Program-made: the position numbers and the translations under genes
DNA from: Sophora flavescens
Lineage: Eukaryota > Streptophyta > Magnoliopsida > Fabales > Fabaceae
Direction: 5' to 3'
Length of the DNA stretch: 64,000 bases
NCBI GenBank assembly: GCA_030762895.1
Contig: CM061062.1
Location: 138,429,104-138,493,103 of the forward strand
Part shown: one piece after another, positions 21,667-33,215 of the stretch
How the letters are laid out: every line of letters starts with the position of its first letter
Position numbering within the stretch: the stretch's first letter is position 1
Notes under the pieces: generated by a model
What the model was told of the DNA's origin: nothing
The model's input: the letters and a program-made list of their open reading frames with translations, nothing else
Database searches by the model: none

Positions 21667-22860
21667 ATGGCCGAACCTCCACCAGGCAGCCCAAGATCCA
21701 CGACTGACAATGGCTCTGGCCATAACCCACCACCACCCCCATCAACCGACCCTTCACAAAACCCTTCGAGCCCCTTTTTCCTCCACCCCGGTGAAAACCC
21801 TGGTTACGTCCTTGTTTCTCTACCTCTCCATGGTGAAAACTATTATCACTGGAGTCGTGCCATGATTCGTGCTATCTCTTCAAAAAACAAAATCAAGTTC
21901 ATCAATGGTTCTCTTTCTTCCCCTGCCGCCTCGGATCCCCTTTTCAATGCTTGGCAGGGATGCAACCATATGGTTGTCTCTTGGATTACGTGAACTTTAT
22001 CACCACAAATTTCGCAGAGCACAGCCTCCTTTGACACGGCTAGGGATTTGTGGCTCAATCTTCAAATACGCTTCACCCGCGGGAATTATTTTCGCATGTT
22101 AGATCTTCTCCAAGATCTCCATTCTATGAAACAGGGTGAGCGTTCTTTATCTACCTTCTTCACTGATATGTAAATTCTTTGGGATGAACTAGAATTTCTT
22201 CGCCCCACCCCTTCTTGTTCTTGTCTCCATACTTGTACCTGTGATTTGAGCAAATATGTTCAATTCTACAAAGACAAAGAACATGTTATTTGTTTTTTGA
22301 AGGGACTAAATGAAACATATCAACCTATTAGTAGCCAAATTCTTATCATGAATCCCCTACCATCGATTAGTGAAACCTATTCTATGGTTCTTCAACCAGA
22401 ACGAAAACCCCCAATAATCCCTGATTCCATAGCCCTAGCTGCCCCCAATTTTACCCAAGGATGCGGAAATCCCTCTCAGGGAAGAGGCAGAGGCCGCAAC
22501 AATAATAGGACTCCAATGCTATGCACTCAATGTAATCGGAGCAATCACACCATTGACACATGCTATTTCAAGCACGGCTTCCCTCCTGGGTATCACACAA
22601 AAAATACCAACCCCTCTCCTCACTTGGCTGCAACAACTTCCAATGACATTCCAAGTATTGAATACCCTCCAACTCCTGCTAAACCTACTCACAATGAGCA
22701 TTCTTTCTCTCTTTCAAAGTATGAATATCAATACTTGCTGCAGATGATGCATTCTTCCAAGCAAGACTCTCATTCTGCAGTCAATACTGTCAGTAAGCCA
22801 TCTACATCAGCTGCCACTCATCATTTGGTTTCAGGTGCCACGAAGATAGGTAACTATATT
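21667..22860 (+). pseudogene. Copia D gag, two internal stops
   Basis: The start at 21667 gives a Pro-rich N-terminus and the NPGYVLVSLPL and NYYHWSRAM motifs of Retrotran_gag_3. TGA at 21991-21993 and TAA near 22171 interrupt the same frame, which is then open from 22246 onward. The zinc knuckle CTQCNRSNHTIDTCYFKHG lies at about 22525-22580. Both stops can be explained by single substitutions. Confidence 0.85.
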
Positions 22861-24729
22861 TCCCCTTTCTTCACTTGGATCCTGGATTCAGGAGCCAGTG
22901 ACCATATCTGCCCTTACGTTGAATGTTTTACTACTCACAAACTGATTTCTCCAATTTCTGTTAAGTTACCAAATGGAACCATTCTTTCTGCAAAGTACTC
23001 AGGCACAATTTTCTTTACCAAGGACTTCTTTCTGCATGATGTTCTCTTTATTCCAGAATTTTATTTCAACCTCATTTCTATTAATAAACTGACTTCCTCT
23101 TTGCATTGTCAATTGCTTTTAACTTCTACTTCTTGCATCATAAAGGCTCAGTCTACCCAGAAGATGATTGTGCAAGCTGAGGTTGTAAATAACCTTTACA
23201 TCTTCCATGGGATTCCAGCAGCCTTCAATAGTAACAATAACTCTTTTAGCATAGTTCATACAGCTAATAATGTGCCATCCATTTCTTTTGATCTATGGCA
23301 TTTTAGATTAAGTCATCCCTCTTCCCCTGTTTTGCAACAACTTTGTATTGAATTTCCTTATATCAGTTTCAATAAACGGTTACTTTGTGATTGCTGCCAC
23401 TTTGCCAAACAGGCTAGATTGCCTTTTCCAAAGAGTGATTCCATAAGTATGCATCCTTTTTCCCTTGTACATACGGATATTAGGGGTCCAATTGGTATTG
23501 AATCTATTCAGGGACATCGTTATTTCTTAACTATTGTTGATGATTACAGTAGATATACTTGGGTCTATTTGCTTAAATGTAAATTTGACACTAGAACATG
23601 CATTGCCCATTTTTTCAATCTTGTATCCACACAATTTTCTGCCAAAATTAAAGTATTAAGGACTGATAACGGCAAAGAATTTTCCACGCCTTCTTACTAT
23701 TCCTCTCTTGGGATTATCCACCAAACCTCTTGTGTGGAAACCCCTCAACAAAACTCGATTATCAAAAGAAAACATAGACACTTACTTAATGTAACTAGGG
23801 CCTTACTTTTTCAATCTAATTTACCTAAATCTTTCTGGAACTATGCTCTTTGTCATTCTATTCATTTAATTAATAGACTCCCTAGCCCTATCTTAAGTAA
23901 TAAAACACCCTTTGCTATGTTACATAACATGCCTCCAACCTTTATGGATCTAAAGGTCTTTGGCTGCCTTGCCTTTGCCTCTACCCTCCTCCAACATAGG
24001 CAAAAGCTTGACCCCAGGGCTAGAAAATGTGTCTTCTTAGGTTACAAACCTGGAACTAAATGCTACATTTTCTTTGATTTACATTCTCATGATTTTTTTG
24101 TCTCTAGAAACGCTATTTTTCATGAAACTTCCTTCCCTTACAAATCTGCATCTCCTTCTTTGCATCATGATTATGTTTCCTCACATGATAACATTTCCTT
24201 TTTATTTGATTATGCTAACCAATCTCCTTTGCAGCATTTACCTTCTGCATCTTCGCCACCTTCACATACCACTCCTGCTAATTCACACTCTGCTGCACCT
24301 GAATACTCCACTTACCACACTGACTTGAATGCACGCCCTACTGCACCACAACATCCTATTCCAAACATTGATTTACCCACACAAATCCCTGCTAACAATT
24401 CTCAACCACATGAGGATGCTGCCCCTGTTAGAAGATTTGCCAGGTCTCGGCATCCTCCCTCTTATTTGCAGGATTTTCATTGCAATTTCTCTTCTTCTAA
24501 CACTAACACTTCAGTCAGATACCCCTTATCAAATGTATTATCTTATTCACGGTTATCCCCTTCCCACATGCATTACACTCTTGATATCTCTTCACACACT
24601 AAACCTAGCACTTACAATCAAGCTATTAAGCATGACCATTGGCTTCAAGCTATGCATTCTGAACTTGCTGCTTTGATTCTAACAAAACCTGGATTTTTAC
24701 TGAACTTCCTAAGGACAAAATTGCCATAG
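22861..24729 (+). pseudogene. Copia D protease and integrase, catalytic Glu lost
   Basis: The frame open from 22246 continues through protease (WILDSGASDHIC), GAG-pre-integrase (WHFRLSHPS, CDCCHFAKQARLPF) and the integrase core (HTDIRGP, VDDYSRYTW, LRTDNGKEF). Where Copia integrases read NGxxERKH, this copy reads NSIIKRKH, with AAA (Lys) at 23764-23766 in place of the catalytic Glu. The frame ends at 24729 after an indel near 24675. Confidence 0.85.
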
Positions 24730-26130
24730 GTTGTAAATGGGTCTATCGGATTAAGTATAGAGCCAATGGATTTATTGAAAGGTATAAGGCCCGCCTAGTT
24801 GCTAAGGGCTTTAATCAAATTGAAGGGCTAGATTACTTTGATACCTATTCTCCCGTTGCCAAGGTAACCACCATTAGACTTTTATTAGTTATAGCTTCTT
24901 CAAATAATTGGTTTCTTCATCAATTGGATGTGCATAATGCATTTTTGCAAGGTACCTTGGATGAAGAGGTTTATATGCAACCTCCTCCTGGACTTTCCAC
25001 ACCCCATCCTAATCAAGTTTGTAAACTCCTTCGGTCTCTTTATGGTTTGAAACAATCTAGTCGCCAATGGTTCGCTAGATTGTCATCCTTTTTACATAGA
25101 CATGGTTTTTCTCAATCTACAACGGATTGTTCACTTTTCATTAAGCATTCAAATTCATCCTTTATAGCTTTACTTGTTTATGTCGATGACCTTATTCTTG
25201 CGGGTAATGACCTAAACAACATTGAAATTATTAAAACTGCATTACACTCTACCTTTAAAATCAAGGATTTGGGGCATTTAAAATACTTCTTGGGATTAGA
25301 AATTTTCTAAACAGGGCATTCACATTTGTCAAAGGAAATATGCCTTAGAAATTTTAGAGGAGTGTGGTCTCTTGGCTTCTAAGCCTACTACCACTCCCAT
25401 CACCAAAGGCACTCGGTTAAGTGTCAACTCTGGTATTCCCTTATCTGACCCTACTTCTTATAGAATATTGATAGGTAAGTTACTTTATTTGACAAATACT
25501 CGTCCTGACTTAAGTTTTTATGTACAACAGCTCAGCCAATACATGGCTCATCCCACCAACTTGCATCAGGATGCAGCTGTCCATCTCCTTCGATACATCA
25601 AATCATCACCAGCCCAGGGACTCTTTTACCCATGTGGTTCGGCTATTCAGTTAAAAGTCTTCAGTGATTCTGATTGGGCAACTTGCCAGGATACTCACAA
25701 ATCTGTAACAGGATTCTGCATTTTTCTTGGGCAATCTCTTGTCTCTTGGAAGTCTAAGAAGCAGGCTACCATCTCTAAGTCCTCTTCCGAAGATGAATAC
25801 AGGGCTCTGGCATCAACCACTTGTGAGCTGCAGTGGTTGACTTATCTTCTCCAAGATTTTCGGGTTCCTTTTATCAAGCCAGCACTGCTGTACTGTGACA
25901 GCCAGTCTGCCCGCCACATAGCCTCCAACTCTTCATTCCATGAAAGGACAAAGCATATTGAGCTCGATTGCCACGTTGTTTGAGAGTATCTCAAGGCCAA
26001 GTTGTTTCATCTCTTACCCATCTCCAGCACTGGTCAACTTGCGGACTTACTGACTAAATCTTTAGATGCAGGGCCCTTCCATCGATTCATCACCAAGCTT
26101 GGACTGCAAAATATTCACAGTCAAGCTTGA
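24730..26130 (+). pseudogene. Copia D reverse transcriptase and RNase H, broken
   Basis: Reverse-transcriptase motifs run across 24730-25310 (KARLVAKGFNQ, LDVHNAFLQG, YVDDLILAGND). A frame break occurs near 25308. RNase H follows in 25372-25983 (FSDSDWATCQD, SSSEDEYRAL, YCDSQSARHIASNSSFHERT) and stops at a TGA at 25981-25983, where Arg is usual. The remaining C-terminus (LADLLTKSL) runs to just before the polypurine tract. Confidence 0.85.
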
Positions 26131-26137
26131 GGGGGGT

Positions 26138-26365
26138 TATTAGATTAATAGATAATTCTGTTTTTACCCAATTTGTTAGTTTATTAAATATGTTAGTTAG
26201 GATCTTAGCTTAAGCCTTAGTCTCTTATCCTATTGACTAAGTCAATTTCCCTTTCTTGAAACCAGAAGTGTTATATAAACACTTCAACCTCTGTAATTGA
26301 TTAATTCAATCAATAGTTTTCAAATATACAATTCATATTTTTCTTTCATTCACATACATTCAATA
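26138..26365 (+). repeat. 3' LTR of Copia element D
   Basis: Same length as the 5' LTR. It starts TATTAG and ends CAATA, followed by ACAAA. Confidence 0.95.
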
Positions 26366-26370
26366 ACAAA

Positions 26371-27080
26371 CGACATTTAAAATGATTGACTTGATGAAAA
26401 AAAAAAACCCACCTCCGCACCACTGCACGAAGCTCCCCTCGGGCCACCGCAGACCACTGCGAGTTCCACAACGTAGCTACCGCTCCATGCACACTCATCA
26501 CAGCAGAACCACCGTGATGCAAAGAACTAAAGAAAACTAAAAATACTAAAGATCAGAAGAAGATAAAAAATAGAAGCATAAAAAAATCACAGAAGACAAT
26601 AACCCAACTCACCCAAAGAATATTCTTTAGCACATCAGAGAAGAAGAAAATATGCTTTCCCAATTGAAGATTGAAGAAGCCAAGGTGTAGTGAGTAGGTG
26701 TCTGTGACAATTCAAATGAACTTTTACACCATTTAAAATTCAAATGATTGCTCTTGCATGGGAATTTAAATGGTACACTGAAAGACTACCAGTACGTTAC
26801 GTACGGGTAAAAAACACTAGTAACTTATGAAAGGGTGGCATAACTTTTCTCTACTTTTGTTTCTCATTTCTAGTAACTTCTATTTCCTCGATTGGAGGTA
26901 ACTTAACTCTCGTTTCTCATAATTTTCTTTTAGAGAATGCTAACGAGTGTTTTTAGGATACTAGTATTGTTTAAGAAATTAAGAAAGAAAGTTTTGTTTA
27001 GGACATTTAGTAATTTTGAAAAGTTTTATACTTGGTTTCTCAATACAAAATTTATTTTTTTGATTTCTTAACTAATAACC
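26371..27080. other. Gene-free sequence
   Basis: The sequence is a short GC-richer patch (26405-26520, CACCTCCGCACCACTGC..) followed by AT-rich DNA. No ORF, repeat pair or RNA gene was recognised. Confidence 0.6.
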
Positions 27081-27325
27081 TTACGGCCTGTTTGGTGCAC
27101 CTGATAAGGGAGGCCAGATAGGATAGACTATCCTATCTTGTTGTTATTTTTTGTTTGGGAGCCAATGTGATAGGATAAAAATTTTCTTATCCTATCCGGT
27201 CATTCACACTCAGTTCAATTTTGTAACCCACCGGTACCCCTGGGTTAGAGGAGAAGAGGATAGGATAAGAAAATATTTCCTTATTCACCCTCTACACATT
27301 TCAGAAAACCATCCTCCAAGCCTAG

Positions 27326-28458
27326 TGATCAGCCGCTGGCTCATCTAGTTTTATGGCTAGTATGACCGTGGTTTTGTGCTAAATATATCTCATTTTCACC
27401 CAAATTAGACTTGATTGTCTTTAAGCAGCATTTTGAGTCTCTAGAGTATTTTCAGGCTAATTTAGTTAGTTTTGAGTCAAATAAAGCACTTACAGCTATT
27501 TCCTATTGTTTCAGGTTAGAATAAAGCACTTAGAGCCAAAGGAATGAAGAAAATAATGGAAAAATGCAATTCTGGAGTTTTCGCCTCGCGAAAGGATGCT
27601 CGCCTCGCGAGCCCGAAGACCAGCACGAGCAGCAACAGTCACCCTCTCTGGCTCGCCTCGCGAATCATGTTTCGCCTCACAAGAAAGCGACTGTTCATAT
27701 GATTCGCCTCGCGAAACGTGTTTCTCCTCGCGAGCGACCGCAACCCAGAATCTGTATTTATAGTTGTTTTAGGTCAGAACTGAAGGATCTTCTATCTTAT
27801 CTTCTTCTTTTCTTTTCATAGGCGGCTACGAAATTAGGTGTAGGTTTATGTTTGTAATGGAGAGCTAGTCTCCTTTGATTAATCTACTGCGATTGGGTTC
27901 CACTACACTTGAGGTTTTGCAATTCCTATTTTAATTGCTTTTCCCTTTTCAATACCATATTATACATTTCTGTTTGTTTAATTCAGGAGTGTATAGCGTT
28001 GTGTTGATTCATTGCGGTGATGTTATGTTCCTATACTTAATCGCGTTTGTTTAATTCGCGTGTGTTCATTCATGTTCGCTTAGTTCATGAGGGCTTAACC
28101 CCGTTTGTTTAATTCGGGAATAGGAACATATATCCGTAGTAGCGATTTCGTTTGTTAATTGTTGCTACAACCAAAAGGGGATTAGAATCTGCTTAGGGCT
28201 TGGAATTATATGAACCGATGATAGTGGGAACCCGAGAACAGTAGGTTAATCGCTTTAGCTTATTTGGTATTTGTTTAGTTTACATTGTCTTTCAGCTTTG
28301 TTTTCTTTATTCAATTCCAAATCCAAAACCCCCCAAAACTGATTTTTGTGTTAATAACAACAACCTAAGAGTCCTTGTGAGACGATATCCGAGTTGTCGC
28401 CCTAAACTACATTTTTACAAACCGCTCGCTTTTTGACGCGTGCGCGACAGCGCGACCA
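27326..28458 (+). repeat. 5' LTR of gag-only Gypsy element
   Basis: It starts TGATCAGCCGC and ends GCGACCA. It carries repeated CGCCTCGCGA blocks at 27585-27745 and a TATTTATA box at about 27755-27762. Confidence 0.95.
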
Positions 28459-28552
28459 AAAATTGACGCCGTTGCCGGGGACTCTTGTTGTGTTATTAGC
28501 AGAAAATAAATAAATAAAGAAAAAAAAACATTTTTGCTGAATTTGTCTGGTT

Positions 28553-29443
28553 ATGGATCTTACTGATAGGCTCACTTATTTGAAGCAATTGTTTCAGCAG
28601 ACACAGTTTTGTGGCATGTGCGGCTCTCCTGAGCACCTGTATGAGGCATGCCCCATTCTGACAGATGCTACTTATTGGCCTCGAGCTTATACATTCCATC
28701 CTTACAATCAAGGCAATAAGCTTGAAGATAATGAAGAACCTGTGGAATCAAATGCATGTGTTGAAAGTGATGGGGTGGATAAACTGTGTGCAGAAAGTCC
28801 AGACAATCAGACCTTTACTAATTCAGTTTCTTTTACTACATGTACTGACTGTACCGACACTAACCCGTGTGCTGTTTGTGCTAAGTTTCTTGATTCTATT
28901 TTGCAGGGTGATAGTGTGAGTGAAGCTGCCTGTTCAGCCGAAGTTCCAAATATACCATCCATTGAGCAGCCACCCTCCTCAGTTTCTTGTACTGTATTTA
29001 CTGACTGTACTAACTCTAACCTTTCTGTGGTGTGTGCTGAGATTTCTGCAGGTTTAACAAGTGATGAATCTGGTAAAGCAATGGATGAAGACCTTGCAGA
29101 AGTTGAAGCAGCACCGGAGGCCCCAGCTACCTGTTTGTCACCTCCCCCTATGGAACAACCGGTAATGGAGTTCAAGCCACTGGATCTTGCACCATGGCCA
29201 GTCCAAGGGGTTGAACCCCAATTTTATTGGGAGGATTTTGTTGAGAAAGCGGTCATCTTTGACCCAAGAGGGAGTGGGAAGTCCGCCGCACTGGAAGGAG
29301 TCACCGTAACTATCAAGCACTCACTCCCATATCAAGGCTGCAAGTTATGGAAGCATGGAATGAACTCCCACCCTTTGGCTATCACTTGGGCCTTATGTTA
29401 CAAGCAATGGATCCTGGTGGACCACTCCAATGAGTTTTTCTGA
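28553..29443 (+). CDS. Gag-like zinc-knuckle protein of Gypsy derivative
   Basis: The 296-residue ORF begins MDLTDRLTYLKQLFQQTQF and has a CCHC knuckle, CGMCGSPEHLYEAC (CX2CX4HX4C), at residues 21-34. This looks like the C-terminal nucleic-acid-binding end of a gag protein. The middle is acidic and Cys-rich and contains two related modules (CTDCTDTNPCAVCAKF near 28840 and FTDCTNSNLSVVCAEI near 28995). The C-terminal 80 residues (FYWEDFVEKAVIFDP and onward) are not recognised. It is the only coding region of the element and lies 95 bp after the 5' LTR. The open frame and the young LTRs suggest it was recently, or still is, expressed. Its function is inferred from the knuckle only. Confidence 0.6.
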   Translation: MDLTDRLTYLKQLFQQTQFCGMCGSPEHLYEACPILTDATYWPRAYTFHPYNQGNKLEDNEEPVESNACVESDGVDKLCAESPDNQTFTNSVSFTTCTDCTDTNPCAVCAKFLDSILQGDSVSEAACSAEVPNIPSIEQPPSSVSCTVFTDCTNSNLSVVCAEISAGLTSDESGKAMDEDLAEVEAAPEAPATCLSPPPMEQPVMEFKPLDLAPWPVQGVEPQFYWEDFVEKAVIFDPRGSGKSAALEGVTVTIKHSLPYQGCKLWKHGMNSHPLAITWALCYKQWILVDHSNEFF

Positions 29444-30873
29444 ACCTTGCTCTTTTTAATTTTCTTTTCCTTGCTTTATTTCTGTTTTGTTTTCAATAAA
29501 ACTCCTGAATAATTTGAGAAGCTCAGGAGTTGTGTTGAGTCTTTTGTTGGCAAGTTTGCTGGATTTGATTGAATTTGCATAGATTGATTGCATGTATGTG
29601 TTGATGATTCCCCCTAGATTTTGAAATTTGAAAATTGATCCCCATGAAAAAAAAAATTTGAGAACTGAACTTTGAGATATTTTGTTGTAATGGCATGATT
29701 TATGATAAGTTTGGGGTGATAGGAAGCACACACTAGGGATAGAATCTCAGTCAAACAATTTGCAAAGTGTCCAGGTGAGGATTTGAGCCTCCAACATGTT
29801 TTAAACTGTGTGAAATCACTTTCAAGTTGCACTTTCCTGAATTTGCTTGAATCTCTTTTTGGTTTGCATGTTTATGTGTTTGCTTCAAATGATTTAGTCA
29901 TTTTCTTTGTAAATAACTACTTGGCCTAAAATAACCATTCCTAATGCATGTTCCCTAGTTAGCCCCTTTGAGCCTAATTAGCCTGTTAATTCTTGATGAC
30001 CTTATGTTATGAGCCTAAAATCTGAAAAACCATGTTAACCCAATCTTAGGATTAGGAGAGCATGGATCCTTAGCAAGAGAATGGTTGCAAGAAACTAAGT
30101 TTGGGGTGGCTACAAGGATGTGACATGTCATTCTGGGATTGAGAAAAAGAAAAAAATATAAAAAAAAAGGTTGAAAAAAAAGGGAAAGAAAAGAAAAGCA
30201 AAAAAAAGAAAAAAAAAGAAAAGAAAAAAAAGAAAAGTGTAAAAATGTTAAAAATAAAAGTATTAGAAAAAAAGAGGCTGTAGTCACCCAAGGCATAAAG
30301 AAAAATGAGAAAAGGAACTTGAGTGGAATTTCAATGTTTTGAAGTGTTTCATGCTCTCTTAGTTCCTAGGGACTTCAGCCTAGTACCTTTGTATATCCTA
30401 CCCTTAGCCAGGCCCCATTACAACCCATCAAAGACCTTTTGATGTTGCATGCATGTTTTCCGTGGGAATCATTTTGAGATGAAAATCAAATTCATGGGAA
30501 GTGTTCTTGAAAAGTGAAATTGAGTGAAATGTTGATAACCTAGACAAAAATTGAGCGATTGAGTGAAACACTAAACTCCCTTGTGAGGAAGGCGATTGTT
30601 TGAATTTGGTGATCTCCCTCTTGTGTGTAACTTGGATCCCTGGCTTAGATTAATGATTGTTTGAATGATGAAGTTCTCAAATGTTTAGAGTGAATGCATG
30701 TGGGGATTGCTTTGTTTGAAAGGGGGGAACATTGAAGAAAACTGTTTTGATGAAATTGCTTGAAATTTGTGCAAGGTTGATTGAATCTTTTAAGCTTGCC
30801 ATGTTTTGAGTCTTTTTAAGTTTTTGAGTTTTAGTTTGCTTGGGGACAAGCAAAGTTTAAGTTTGGGGTATTT
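29444..30873 (+). other. Non-coding 3' interior of Gypsy derivative
   Basis: A dense A/G tract lies at 30143-30250. Conserved-looking phrases precede the 3' LTR: CCTACCCTTAGCCAGGCCCC near 30400 and GCTTGGGGACAAGCAAAG near 30837. GTTTGGGGTATTTT forms the polypurine end. The ORFs across the A-rich tract are composition artefacts. Confidence 0.7.
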
Positions 30874-32006
30874 TGATCAGCCGCTGGCTCATCTAGTTTT
30901 ATGGCTAGTATGACCGTGGTTTTGTGCTAAATATATCTCATTTTCACCCAAATTAGACTTGATTGTCTTTAAGCAGCATTTTGAGTCTCTAGAGTATTTT
31001 TAGGCTAATTTAGTTAGTTTTGAGTCAAATAAAGCACTTACAGCTATTTCCTATTGTTTCAGGTTAGAATAAAGCACTTAGAGCCAAAGGAATGAAGAAA
31101 ATAGTGGAAAAATGCAATTCTGGAGTTTTCGCCTCACGAAAGGATGCTCGCCTCGCGAGCCCGAAGACCAGCACGAGCAGCAACAGTCACCCTCTCTGGC
31201 TCGCCTCGCGAATCATGTTTCGCCTCGCGAGAAAGCGACTGTTCATATGATTCGCCTCGCGAAACGTGTTTCTCCTCGCGAGCGACCGCAACCCAGAATC
31301 TGTATTTATAGTTGTTTTAGGTCAGAACTGAAGGATCTTCTATCTTATCTTCTTCTTTTCTTTTCATAGGCGGCTACGAAATTAGGTGTAGGTTTATGTT
31401 TGTAATGGAGAGCTAGTCTCCTTTGATTAATCTACTGCGATTGGGTTCCACTACACTTGAGGTTTTGTAATTCCTATTTTAATTGCTTTTCCCTTTTCAA
31501 TACCATATTATACATTTCTGTTTGTTTAATTCAGGAGTGTATAGCGTTGTGTTGATTAATTGCGGTGATGTTATGTTCCTATACTTAATCGCATTTGTTT
31601 AATTCGCGTGTGTTCATTCATGTTCGTTTAGTTCATGAGGGCTTAACCCCGTTTGTTTAATTCGGGAATAGGAACATATATCCGTAGTAGCGATTTCGTT
31701 TGTTAATTGTTGCTACAACCAAAAGGGGATTAGAATCTGCTTAGGGCTTGGAATTATATGAACCGATGATAGTGGGAACCCGAGAACAGTAGGTTAATCG
31801 CTTTAGCTTATTTGGTAATTGTTTAGTTTACATTGTCTTTCTGCTTTGTTTTCTTTATTCAATTCCAAATCCAAAACCCCCCAAAACTGATTTTTGTGTT
31901 AATAACAACAACCTAAGAGTCCTTGTGAGACGATATCCGAGTTGTCGCCCTAAACTACATTTTTACAAACCGCTCGCTTTTTGGCGCTTGCGCGACAGCG
32001 CGACCA
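30874..32006 (+). repeat. 3' LTR of gag-only Gypsy element
   Basis: Same length as the 5' LTR. It starts TGATCAGCCGC and ends GCGACCA, followed by CCTAG. Confidence 0.95.
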
Positions 32007-32815
32007 CCTAGCACAGCTGTCTCACCGCGATCTTCCCCTCCGCCGTGAGCTCCGCCGTGCGGCGGCTGTTACAACTTCATCTCTTACCCCTCTGTCATTC
32101 GTTGATCTATATCTATCGCTCATACCCTCACTCCAAATATGCTCCAATAGACAGTACAGAAGCGGCGGCTTGATGGCTCTGGCAAGGTGGTGGCGCAGCT
32201 TCAGTCATGGAGCTCGATGGCAGCGCTTCAACGATAGATTTGTGTGTCTCCACCAATTTGTGCGTCTCTGTTGGTAGATCTGTGCGTCACCCACAGATCT
32301 GTGCGTCTCCACCCGTTTTCGCCGTCCATATCGCTTATAGCTACTGAATCTAAGGAGTCCATTCTTCTTCCATGGCTTGAGTTTTTGTTTATTTTCTTTG
32401 TTAACTATCTTTTAATTTAAAACTTTTCCCTTCCAATGATAACAAATGGGCTTAAATAATTTGGATGTTGGTATCTAAATGATAGTTTTTGTTTGATGGG
32501 ATGAAATATGTGGTTGTTTTGTGATGGGATAAGCTTGGTGTATTGAATATCAATGCTGGTTGTTTGATAGAGGAGGAAAGAGTAACTGAACGATGACCAT
32601 GGGTGAAAGAAAGTGTCATGACATAAGGGTAATTATGTCATTTGATAAATACATATTGGGATAAAATAATACTATCCGATAAGTTATCTGGTACGCATCA
32701 AACATCAGATAGGAAATGAGCTTATCAGTCTCATATCCTACCCTACTCATATTCATTTTTTTATCATATCCGTCCTTATCCTATCTTGACCACCAAACGA
32801 CCCCTTAGAATACTA

Positions 32816-33215
32816 CTCCCTCTGTTCTTTTTCTATGGTAATTTTAGTTATTTATTTTTGTTCTAAAACAATGAATCTTTTATAAACCCAAGATACATTT
32901 GACAATTTTTTTTCCATATATGCCCTTATCATAGAATTAAATTGAAATGCCTTGAAAATATACTAAACATTCCCTACTTAAATTCAACAATAAATATTGC
33001 ATGTTCCAAAACAAAAGTGGCACATATCAATGCACCATGCATTTGACCAAATAAAATGTGCGCCTTGCTAGTGGAGTGTGTAGTAAATGTGGTTAGAATT
33101 TGTAAATAATTAGTGATACTATAAATAAGGATATTTTGATACAAATATAAATAAATTAATGATTTCTTAATCTGTGTATGGAAATCTTAAATTATCATAA
33201 AAAAAACGGAGGGAG
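32816..33215. mobile_element. Stowaway-like MITE
   Basis: The ends CTCCCTCTGTTCTTTTT and AAAAAAACGGAGGGAG are inverted repeats, flanked by TA at 32814-32815 and 33216-33217, as in Tc1/Mariner-derived Stowaway MITEs. It is about 400 bp long and has no coding capacity. It lies only 8 bp from the Tourist-like element. Confidence 0.8.

Larger units (their letters stand above)
21365..26365 (+). mobile_element. Complete Copia element D with TA..TA ends, ACAAA duplication
   Basis: Two 228-bp LTRs flank a Copia gag-pol region, with the 5-bp target duplication ACAAA at 21360-21364 and 26366-26370. The termini are TATTAG and CAATA, so the element begins TA and ends TA instead of TG..CA. A TGGTATCAG primer-binding site starts at 21593 and the polypurine tract GAGGGGGGT ends at 26137. 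About nine substitutions separate the LTRs (about 4%). The coding region has several stops and frameshifts and the integrase lacks its catalytic Glu, so the copy is dead. Confidence 0.95.
27326..32006 (+). mobile_element. Young gag-only Gypsy derivative, CCTAG duplication
   Basis: Two LTRs of exactly 1133 bp differ at only about 13 positions (about 1.2%) and the element is flanked by CCTAG at 27321-27325 and 32007-32011. The primer-binding region TTGACGCCGTTGCCGGGGA (28463 on) is one base from the TTGGCGCC form used by Athila/Tat-type Gypsy elements. The 2.4-kb interior has one 296-codon ORF with a zinc knuckle, a long A-rich tract and no protease, reverse transcriptase or integrase. It therefore depended on another element for movement. 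Confidence 0.9.
27084..32804. mobile_element. Tourist-like element split by a Gypsy insertion
   Basis: The outer ends are CGGCCTGTTTGGTG and CACCAAACGACCCC, with TTA on both sides (27081-27083 and 32805-32807), as in PIF/Harbinger-type elements. The subterminal regions are rich in GATAGGATA-like blocks in both orientations. Without the Gypsy insertion at 27326-32006 the element would be about 1.04 kb. No transposase was seen, so it is non-autonomous. Confidence 0.65.

Noticed and set aside
27564..27821. 85-codon ORF present twice (also 31112-31369)
   Set aside because: It is in both LTR copies, so duplication reflects the LTR and not gene conservation. It is composed of the CGCCTCGCGA repeats.
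29271..29285. GSGKS in the gag-like ORF as a P-loop
   Set aside because: The full GxxxxGK[ST] spacing is absent and no other NTPase motif follows.
30015..30296. Phe/Ser-rich ORFs on the minus strand
   Set aside because: They are translations of the A/G-rich tract of the Gypsy derivative.
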